Positions 1 through 8,419 of a stretch of DNA of 64,000 nt are shown piece after piece. This DNA comes from Brassica napus (lineage: Eukaryota > Streptophyta > Magnoliopsida > Brassicales > Brassicaceae), in assembly GCF_020379485.1 (NCBI RefSeq), contig NC_063436.1:27154423-27218422 (forward strand). Direction: 5' to 3'. The notes beneath the pieces were generated by a model. That model worked only from the letters and a program-made list of their open reading frames with translations, did not search any database and was not told where the DNA came from. Position 1 is the first letter of the stretch; every line of letters begins with the position of its first letter. Position numbers and translations under genes: made by a program.

Positions 1-2
1 TG

Positions 3-287
3 AGCTTCTCCGGCGATAGCATCAAGCCCTCTGGTCGTAACTGTGTTCACCATTCCAAGCTGCCGCATCTCTCCGCGATTCCCCAATCTCGGTTCAGCTC
101 TAAACCGTGACAAAGCTTTCTCCATGGCGTCAATCCTCCACTGTCGTCGGAATCAACGAGCTTCCGCCTCTTCAAGCCACCGTCCCCGTTACACTGCGAC
201 AGTAGCTCGCCTTCGTCGTCGAGTTCGAGCTTCGCCGTATCTTCTTCATCCTCGTCGCGAATCTCCTACCGCTCGAGAAAAAGTTAA
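3..287 (+). pseudogene. Serine-rich coding-like fragment with one in-frame stop
   Basis: One frame is open from the window edge to a TAA at 285-287 except for a TGA at 108-110. The translation is rich in Ser, Pro and basic residues and poor in acidic ones, like the start of a plastid-targeted protein, but I do not recognise the family. No initiator Met or later exon can be tied to it. It could be a broken first exon, a transposed gene fragment, or chance. An overlapping ATG frame at 43-333 looks like a shadow. Confidence 0.3.
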
Positions 288-1428
288 GGACCCCTATGAG
301 GTCCTACCATTGGACAAAGAAAAATTAATTTAGCTAAATAAAGGTCCTAGCCCTTACAAGCATTGTTTTTATTACTAATTAATTGTTAAGTACCCTTAAG
401 GGCTCCTTACTGATGGACATGCTCTAATGATGCTTTAAGAACACAAGAATTAAGATGCTTTTTAATAGGTAGTTTTGACTACCTTTGTTTTTTGTCTTTT
501 CATTGCTTAAACAGAAGAAAGTACAAGGAAACAAACTCTTGGGGATTCACCCACTAGCTAACAACAAAGGAAAATGAGAAAATTGAATATTGGTCCTCAA
601 AATAAGGAAGTACAACATTCATTATTTCAGAGAATATAACTAACTCATGAATCATGATAACGAAAAAGACTAGGTAGAAGCCCTCTTGGTCCAGGTCTAA
701 TGGTTTGACTAAGAATTGATTAATGCTTTTATACTAGGAGATCTAAGGTTCAAATATCAGAAAACGCAAATTATGCATATTATGGAGAAAAATGGTTATA
801 AGAGGTTCTTAGCATGGTGCATAGTATATCATCGAACATGGATCTCATAGAGCAGCTCGAACTGATGCAGTCAGACTTGTATTCTCATACGGTAGTAAAA
901 TTATCATCTATAAAATCGTCTATGTAATATTTGACAGTGTTGTAATAGCATAATTAACTAAACGTTAAAAAAAAATAAAAAAAAACTCAGTCAAGCTTAG
1001 CCAATGAACCTCTTGATGGGCTCCGTAATGCTTGCTGAACTCTTTTTATTGCCCACTTCTTTAGGCGCATCAACAAGCCCATGTTGATCTTCTCCTTCAC
1101 CACTTCTAGTCTCATCATATAGTATAATAACCATGGAGGGAGCTCGCAGAAAACATTAGTTTGAAAAGTTAGATGACTTTACACAATATTTGAGTAACAA
1201 TTTCACAACCAAAGCTATAGTGTAAGAAGTGTACTGGTTTATTCGGTACAAACCAATATATGTTATAAAAGGCTGACCAGAAAACAAAAGTCAATACTCA
1301 TCTAATTAGGAAATGGTTCGAATAAATCTAATAATTGCGTTTCTTCTGGAAATCGCGTTTTATTACATGAATAAATATTAAAAAATGATGTCATAAGTTA
1401 CGTGTCTGAACATTCTTAAAGTCCAGCA
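288..1428. other. AT-rich intergenic DNA upstream of the first ERF gene
   Basis: No open frame with family resemblance was found. A stretch around 781-890 resembles, in inverted orientation, the sequence at about 2970-3060; both contain an ATGGATCTCATAG core followed by GATGCAGTCAG. The remainder is simple A/T-rich sequence. Confidence 0.4.
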
Positions 1429-1470
1429 TAGGACCACAAAGATCCCACCTCCTTTGTAGTCTATATAAAG
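1429..1470 (+). promoter_or_regulatory. Core promoter of ERF copy A (TATA box)
   Basis: A CTATATAAAG box at 1461-1470 lies about 75 bp before the start codon. The upstream block (accacaaagatcccacct and onward) recurs almost unchanged in front of ERF copy C (8201-8240 and 8298-8337). Conservation between tandem copies supports a real core promoter. Confidence 0.65.
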
Positions 1471-1544
1471 GCCTATTCTTTCCTCAGTTTGTTTTCAAAA
1501 TCTTCTCATGAGCAATAATTATTTTCAAATTCAACTCCAACAAC

Positions 1545-1994
1545 ATGAATTATTCAGAAAATATTCCCTCTTGCGATTACAAAGCTCCTCGTTTGAGAAG
1601 AGATCAAGAGCATGTGATCATGGTTTCTGCTCTGAGACAAGTGATATCCAACGTCAGAGGTGACGACACTTCATCATCGAACTCGGTTGCATGCGAAGCT
1701 CTTCATCAACCTTTGGAAGCTGGCCCTTGTCCTCTCTGCGGTATCACGGGTTGCTACGGTTGCGCATTCCCACGGCGTGAAGAGATAAAGAAGGAGACAA
1801 AGCACAAAGGTGTGAGGCAAAAGCCATCAGGTAAATGGTCGGCGGAGATATGGGATCCCAGTTTGCAAGGAAGAAGATGGCTTGGAACGTTTCCAACAGC
1901 TAAAATGGCAGGGAAGGCCTACGATGATGCGGCAGCTAAGCTTGTCAAAAGAAAAAAAGCAAGAAGAGGCACAACGAATGAAGAGGAAGCATGA
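1545..1994 (+). CDS. AP2/ERF transcription factor, group X type (copy A, intronless)
   Basis: This 149-residue protein should be a nuclear DNA-binding regulator. A divergent AP2/ERF domain spans about residues 87-142 and keeps the core [24 protein letters not shown] and AYDDAA. The usual RG-x-x-AKLNFP end is replaced by [10 protein letters not shown], and only a few residues follow. The N-terminal [15 protein letters not shown] block (about 21-35) matches the motif found near the N terminus of group X ERFs (ERF109 to ERF114). A cysteine set C62-x2-C65-x4-C70-x2-C73 precedes the AP2 domain, as I recall for ERF109. Group X members typically respond to wounding, reactive oxygen or jasmonate; that role is inferred. 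ERF112 is the closest relative I can suggest, from memory only. It has a clear TATA box and two damaged or split relatives downstream. Confidence 0.85.
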   Translation: MNYSENIPSCDYKAPRLRRDQEHVIMVSALRQVISNVRGDDTSSSNSVACEALHQPLEAGPCPLCGITGCYGCAFPRREEIKKETKHKGVRQKPSGKWSAEIWDPSLQGRRWLGTFPTAKMAGKAYDDAAAKLVKRKKARRGTTNEEEA

Positions 1995-3416
1995 ACCGAA
2001 ACGAAGACGGGGGAAGATGGTTGAGAATTCTTCTGTTCGTGTTTCATTCCAAGTAACACATGCAGTGGAGTCATTGTTATGTACAAAATTACACATCATT
2101 TATTTCATTGATCAGATTCTTTTACATGTGTTAAATATTGTATGTTTATTTATATATTGTGATTGTTTTTTTCTTCTTCAGTTTTTGGCTTTATAACTAA
2201 ATTTGATTTTTTTTTCATATCTCTATAATTTATTTGATAAGTCTGTTTATTACATGTCACGCTCATGTTAATGCTTACGATGGTTACCATTAATTAATTT
2301 AAAATATTAACTTAATTACCATTAGTAAATTTATTTTTCTTGTTATTTAATAGTTTTTGTTAAGGGCTTTTTGCAAAATTGACCTAGAACTCAAAGTCAA
2401 ACACAAAACTAACCTTTTTAAAAAAAAAAAAATTAGTTTTGCCCTATTCACCCTACAAGTTCATATAATTCACGAAAATACAATCAATTTTTTTCTTTTC
2501 GAAAATGACATTTTTACTCTCACCCTCATCATCTTCAAGTAATTACAAGATTGTCATTGTTATCAATACCCCAACCATCATGAACAACCAATTTGAAGCT
2601 CTTAATGCTTTCAAAATCGGTTTACCCTTTTTCTTTCTCCATTTTTATGAACTAAACACAACATCTCTCTCACTTTCTCTCCACATTTAGCTAAAAAAAA
2701 TCAAGATTTTGATTCTACATTTTTTATGGTTCATAGAGTCATAGAAGCTGACGATTCTGGGTGGTTCACTTTCGTTTGAGATTTTGTGTGCTTGGAGAAG
2801 CCTTATGTGTGCTAAGAAAGTTATCTCACCAATTTAAGGTATGAAATCGAGTTCTTTTTCCAGATATGTTCGTCCAGACGACTTTCCAGGTAAGTCGTCT
2901 GGCTGTAGACAATTCTATCTGCCTTATGAGAAATATTACATAGATAATATTACAGCCGACAATTCTATCTGCCTTATGAGTATTCACGCCTGACTGCATC
3001 ACCCTAAGTAGCCCTATGAGATCCATTCCTGACGGTACTCCTTGTGTCATGCTGAAGATCTCTTGTAAGCATTTTCTCTAATTTTCTGCATAATTCGCAT
3101 TTTCTGGAAATTGAAACCCAGACCTCTTCCTGTAGAAATTGTGTTGTCTAGGGTTTGAACCCCAGACCTGAGTGTAGAAGCTTTTAAACCTTGACCACGG
3201 TGCTTCCACACAAGTTTATGTCATGTTCCAATTTCTTCTCTTACCACTAAACTACCATTAATTACAAGCCCGGCCTGTGGCATAAGCCACATAAGCATTT
3301 GAGTAGAGCCTAATCTTTGAATTTTAAAATTTTCATTAGGAATTTGTTTTGTTTATGTTTTTTGATAAATCCTATCAACTATTCAGTGGATCCAGAAAAA
3401 GTACACTTTAGTGATA
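1995..3416. other. 3' flank of ERF copy A and AT-rich spacer
   Basis: The first 150 bases (ACATGCAGTGGA, then TTTACATGTGTTAAATATTGTAT) match the flank downstream of ERF fragment B (6600-6690), so this 3' region was copied with the gene. A 22 bp segment (acaattctatctgccttatgag) occurs twice, at about 2909 and 2959. Sequence near 3270-3300 (ggcataagccacataagcattt) looks like a common plant transposon relic. No supported gene was seen. Confidence 0.45.
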
Positions 3417-3453
3417 CTAGATTTTTTAACCGCGCTACGCGCGGATAAGATAT

Positions 3454-4708
3454 TATATGTATTTCTCAATTCTAAAAAATAATGTATAATATTGTATTAT
3501 ATTATTTAAAGAATAGAAAATAAGACTACATAACATAAATATATTTTTTATATTTTCTTTGTGGAAATCATTATGTTGTTTGATTGTTGTACTTAATTCA
3601 CATATTTGCATAGATATTTGTGATAGATGAATAACTATATTTGTATTATCAGTAAATAATATATATTTATTATATAATATAAGAAAAATGAAATTATTTA
3701 CTTTTTAACAAACTTGTCTCATGTTGGAGACTCGGTTATAGACATATCATATTCGAATGAAATATTTTTACACTTATCAATCTTCTTAACGATCAAGAAA
3801 CAAATCTGAATATTAAAACAATATCTCATACGATCTCTTTGTGGAATAACTGCTTTGAAGAAATTGAATTTATACATCAAAAAGGACTGTAAATGGATGT
3901 GCATATGTGTTATCTAAGTCAGCTTTACAAAAAACTATTTATAGTTCATATATCATTTATGTCCATCCTATTTTTTTGTCCATCATTTCTTAAACATCTT
4001 GAAATAAGTAATGCTAATTAATAATAAACTTTTTGCTCACAAAATAAAAATCAAATTTGTCTAATTATCGCTTAATTTGTCTAACTGATATATGTATTTC
4101 TCAATTCTAAAAAATAATGTATAATATTGTATTACATTATTTAAAAAAATATAAAATATGACTACATAACATAAATATATTTTTTATATTTTCTTTGTGG
4201 AAATCATTATGTTGTTTGATTGTTGTACTTAATTCACATATTTGCATAGATATTTGTGATAGATGAATAACTATATTTTTATTATCAGTAAATAATATAT
4301 ATTGATTATATAATATAAAAAAAATAAAATTATTTACTTTTTAAACAAACTTGTCTCATGTTGGAGACTCGGTTATAGACATATCATATACGAAGGAGAC
4401 ATTTTTACAGTTATCAATCTTCTTAACATTGAAAAAACAAATCTACATATCAAAACAATATCTCATACGATCTATTTGTGGAATAACTACTCTGAAGAAA
4501 TTGAATTTAGGCATCAAAAAGGACTGAAAATGGATGTGCATATATGTTATCTAAGTCTGCTTCACAAAGTACTATTCATAGTTCATATATCATTAATGTC
4601 CATCCTATTTTTTTGTCCACCATTTCTTAAACATCTTGAAATAACTGATGCTAATTAATAATAAACTTTTTGCTGAAAAAAAATCAAATTTGTCTAATTA
4701 TCGCTTAA
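3454..4708. repeat. Tandem duplication of about 620 bp inside the Helitron
   Basis: Positions 3454-4074 and 4089-4708 are two direct copies, about 635 bp apart and roughly 90% alike by eye. Shared landmarks are atttctcaattctaaaaaat, tgttggagactcggttatag and aaatttgtctaattatcgctta. Neither copy codes for a recognisable protein; the 60-residue ORFs in them are shadows. Confidence 0.8.
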
Positions 4709-5115
4709 ATATTTTATTAATATGGTCTAAGAAGCTTTTAAGTGATATCATAGTTTAATTTATTAGTTTTTTTGTTAATTTTTAGAGGTTTTTGTATTTA
4801 AGATTTTTTTCCATATTAAGCTTCTATTTCTTTCACAGAATTGATATATATATATATATATATATATCATAAAAATTACCATCAAATCAGTTTTACTTAT
4901 TTATTATTTTGTTTTAACGAAAATACACTTTTTAAATAATTTAATTTAAAATAAAATTATATATTAATTTGCTGTATTTTAACAATTTCATTAATTTAAT
5001 TAATTTGCTTTGGTGGATAACTTAAAAAGTTTTCATATGAATCGGGGAAAGCAAGTTTGTGTATATAGAATCTATATATAATGCTAGTGTAATAAAGAAA
5101 GAACATTATTTTTTT

Positions 5116-5710
5116 GTAACTTCAAAAAGATACATTATTACAATTTAAAATGAATCAAAATTGAATAAAATGGTAATTAAATATTTGTAAATCTAATTGT
5201 TTAGTTGGATTCTCATGAAAAAAAATTGATTGGTTAAACAAATGTTTCAAAATTTGTTGTGGTATTTTTTTGTCTATAAATTATAAAATTTATTGAATTA
5301 ATATATTTAATTATTGCATCCTTAAATAATATTTTATTAAGACATTAGAAAAATATGTTTTGAGTTGTTTTGTCAAATTGTACAAAAATCTATGCTTTTT
5401 CATATTTGTAACTTCAAAAAGACACATTATGATAATTTGAAATTAATCAAAATTGAATAAAATAGTAATTAAATATTTGTAAATCTAATTGTTATTTTTA
5501 TCTTGTTTAGTTGGATTTTCATGAAAAAAAAATCTATAGGTTAAACAAATGTTTCAAAATTTGTTGTGTTATTGTTTTGTCTATAAATTACAAAATTTAT
5601 TGAATTAATATATTTAATTATTGCACCCTTAAATAATATTTTATTTAGACATTAGAGAAGTATATTATGAGTTGTTTTGTCAAAATTTTACAAAAATCTA
5701 TGTTTTTTCA
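5116..5710. repeat. Second tandem duplication (about 292 bp unit) inside the Helitron
   Basis: Units starting at 5116 and 5408 share gtaacttcaaaaaga, aaatatttgtaaatctaatt, aaacaaatgtttcaaaattt and acaaaaatctatg in the same order. A third start of the motif (catatttgtcacg) appears near 5708. Confidence 0.7.
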
Positions 5711-5972
5711 TATTTGTCACGAAAATTTATATGTTAAACTTACTTTTACAAAATTCTTAACTTTGTCACGAAAACAAAAATCTATGCTTTTTCATAGTTG
5801 TCAACGTTCTCACACTTTCTAAGAATATATTAGCTTAGTCACTTACTTATTTTTTTTTTACAAAACAAAGTATCGAAATCTTGAAAGTTGAATTCATATT
5901 ATTGTAAATGTACATAAGAGTTTGTGATTATATACTTAGTGGTTCTTGTATATGTATCCAAGAAAGTTTCAA

Positions 5973-6030
5973 TGGCTTAGTGGTAACTGTCCTATATATA
6001 TATCATACTAACCTGGGTTCGATTCTCACC
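5973..6030 (+). other. tRNA-like pol III A/B box pair within the Helitron
   Basis: TGGCTTAGTGGT (5973-5984) fits an A box and GGTTCGATTC (6016-6025) fits a B box, at roughly tRNA spacing. The sequence between does not fold into a convincing anticodon arm and no acceptor stem was found. It may be a tRNA-derived relic rather than a working tRNA. Confidence 0.4.
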
Positions 6031-6388
6031 TTCGCATTGTTTTTTATTTTTTACGAAAAATAAATGAGATGACATGGCAATTTCGACTTCTCTGATTGGT
6101 TGATTTTTCTATCCTATGTGGACACCCTCTCCATGGCTTATATCCTCCTTTTAGTATAGTATAGATAGAGTGGACTAGTCCCTGAAAACGTATCATATTG
6201 TCTGATCCGAATTTGAATATCTTCCGACTATTGTCAGAGGGTAAATCGATGTTACGATCAGACTCTAATTACTTAGTTAATTTTTTATATTTACGTGGTA
6301 GTTTATGAAAATTAAGTAAATATATGTTCCAACTCGTTACCTTGAGTATGCTGTAGCAGTTCATGTACAGACTTTCATAAACCGTTAG

Positions 6389-6599
6389 GTAAATGGTCCC
6401 GGAGATATGGGATCCGAGTTGGCAAAGACGGAGATGGCTTAGAACGTTTCCAACAGCTAAAATGGCAGCAAAGGCTTACGACGATGCGGCGGCTAAGCTT
6501 GTCAAAAGAAAGACAGCAATAAGTGGCACAATGAACGAGAGGAACCAACCACGACGGTGGAAGATGAGTGAGGATTTTTTTGGTCGTGTCTCAAAGTAA
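6389..6599 (+). pseudogene. ERF copy B: 3' fragment of the AP2 domain
   Basis: This matches the second half of the ERF copies (GKW, then [30 protein letters not shown]) but has no 5' half upstream. One base is missing just after GGTAAATGG (TCCCGGAGATA where copy A has TCGGCGGAGATA), shifting the frame at the start. The sequence just before it (ttccaactcgttac, actttcataaac) matches that just before exon 2 of copy C, so B and C share a common insertion history. Downstream sequence is also shared with both other copies. It is a decayed tandem duplicate. Confidence 0.75.
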
Positions 6600-8200
6600 A
6601 CATGCAGTGGAATTATAATATACAAAAACGTCACACATCATTTATTTCATGATCAGATTTTATTTACATGTGTTAAATATTGTATTTGACTTTCTTTCTA
6701 GTTTTTGCTTTATAACTAAATTTGAGTTTTTCTATTTTTTTCATATTGTTCATCGTGTTTTAATTGTTGCACGAGATTAAATTAATAAGATAACCATGGA
6801 GGGAGTGGAGATTGTAAATTAAACAACAATAGTTTGTAAAATCAGAAGACTTTCACACAATATTTTTGTATATGTATGTGTGACTGTGAGCTCGTACACA
6901 AATTCACACACATCAAACCCCAAGTTTCACAGATTTAAACATGAACTTCAGTGACCGGCAGATGGAATTGTTAGCAACTCGAGTGACTTCTTCAGATGTT
7001 CTACAGCCGTAGTAAAGACTTCATCGAAAGCTTGAGATCATGGATAACCGCCTTTCTTTTATTGTTCATCAGGACAATACTGTCGAGAGATTATCCAAGA
7101 CCTGGTAAAGAGTCATCATCATCACTAACTCAAGGCCACTATATACGTTCTCAGTTCCTGTCCTTAGTTTCTGGTTGGATTAGACTATCTAAAACGTTAG
7201 TTTGTGTCTGATTAATATATCAAAAAGGAAGAGTGTGTGTAAAACAGCTATCGATGCATCGTGACTGATGTATAGTGAAATAGACTACAAAAAAAACAAT
7301 GATCCTTGAGCATTGAAAAGTTTGAACGCAGTCAGCATTGAAAATACAAACACGCGTAATACTGGAAGTAGACCACTGATACGTTACAAACAAAATTAAA
7401 CTCTTACCCATTAAGGAAAAGATGTACATGTCAAGTAGACCCTAGAGAATTGAGAGGACACTATTAGAAAACAAGAAAAAACAGTGGTGTAATCGCTAGG
7501 AATTCAATGGCAGGATATGCGACAAGACATGCTCGTGAACACTACAATATGTTGTCTAAAAGCAGAAATGGAAACAAAAGTCAAGACTTGAATGCAAGGG
7601 AGACCAAAAGGTGGTTCTTCTTTTCAAGTGGAGCCTCAATCTAATATTGCCATTCAATAAAATAAAAATAAATGTGTCATCCATTTGTAGATAATTTTGA
7701 TCCACAAGCAGTCAAAACTATTAAATAAATGAACTGATCGGTCTATAACTATCCATAAATGGAGTGTTAGGTAGTCCATCTTTCATTTTTATTCTTTTTC
7801 AAAATTTTAAAATAACAAATGTTTTGGACCGTTAGATCCGCTTTATCCACTTTTGTATCACTAAATCCGCTAGATCCACTCTTGTTTCGCTTGATCTGTC
7901 AAATCCGCTATATCCGCTACATCTGATCCACTTTTTCCATTCATAATCTAATTAATAAGTGTGTCGAATAAATTAAGTATGTGTGTTTCTTATTGAAATC
8001 ACTTTTACTGCAGATATAAATATCTAAAAATGATGTTACAACCACAAGATGATGGTTTACTGGTAGGCGAATTTTGGCTTGTTAAACAATTTAGATTCTA
8101 AAACACTCCACTACACTTTACTTTGTGACCACGTAAATATGATGTCATTTTTCGACCTTATTTGAATACCAGAAAAAGAGTCCATCTTGGGCTCTCCCAC
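6600..8200. other. Intergenic DNA between ERF B and ERF C, with a copied 3' block
   Basis: The block at about 6838-7060 is repeated with around 90% identity at about 11330-11545, downstream of ERF C. It includes catgaacttcagtgacc, gcagatgga, ttgttagcaactcgagtgac and gttctacagccgtag. It was duplicated together with the genes and may be 3' UTR or a small relic; its ORFs differ between copies and are not supported. The remaining 7.2-8.2 kb shows no gene. Confidence 0.5.
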
Positions 8201-8337
8201 AGGGCCACAAAGATTCCACCTTCTTTGTACTATATAAAGAAGTGATGTCACACAAGTTCATGCATGTCCCGTGTTTAAAACTTGATAAGATTGTCATAGG
8301 GCCACAAAGATTCCACCTTCTTTGTACTATATAAAGA
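8201..8337 (+). promoter_or_regulatory. Tandemly duplicated core promoter of ERF copy C
   Basis: An identical 40 bp block containing TATATAAAGA occurs at 8201-8240 and again at 8298-8337, a 97 bp period. The same block occurs once upstream of copy A. Both TATA boxes point toward the start codon at 8420, so two transcription starts are possible. Confidence 0.75.
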
Positions 8338-8419
8338 GGCCTGTTCTTTGTTTACAAACCTTAACGCATTGGATCCTTTTCCGTGAGCGAAAAATTGTTT
8401 ACAGTTGGACTCCACGAAA

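Larger units (their letters stand above)
3417..6165 (-). mobile_element. Non-autonomous Helitron, ends defined
   Basis: Read on the minus strand, the element begins TCTATACTATACTAAAAGG (complement of 6147-6165) and ends CTAG (complement of 3417-3420). Twelve to thirteen bases before that end sits a perfect 6 bp hairpin with a 3 base loop (CCGCGC-GTA-GCGCGG, 3430-3444). The flanks are A before TC and T after CTAG, the AT target expected for Helitrons. The 2749 bp body is AT-rich, has no Rep/helicase ORF, and holds two internal tandem duplications. It therefore needs transposase from elsewhere. It sits between ERF copy A and fragment B. Confidence 0.85.
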
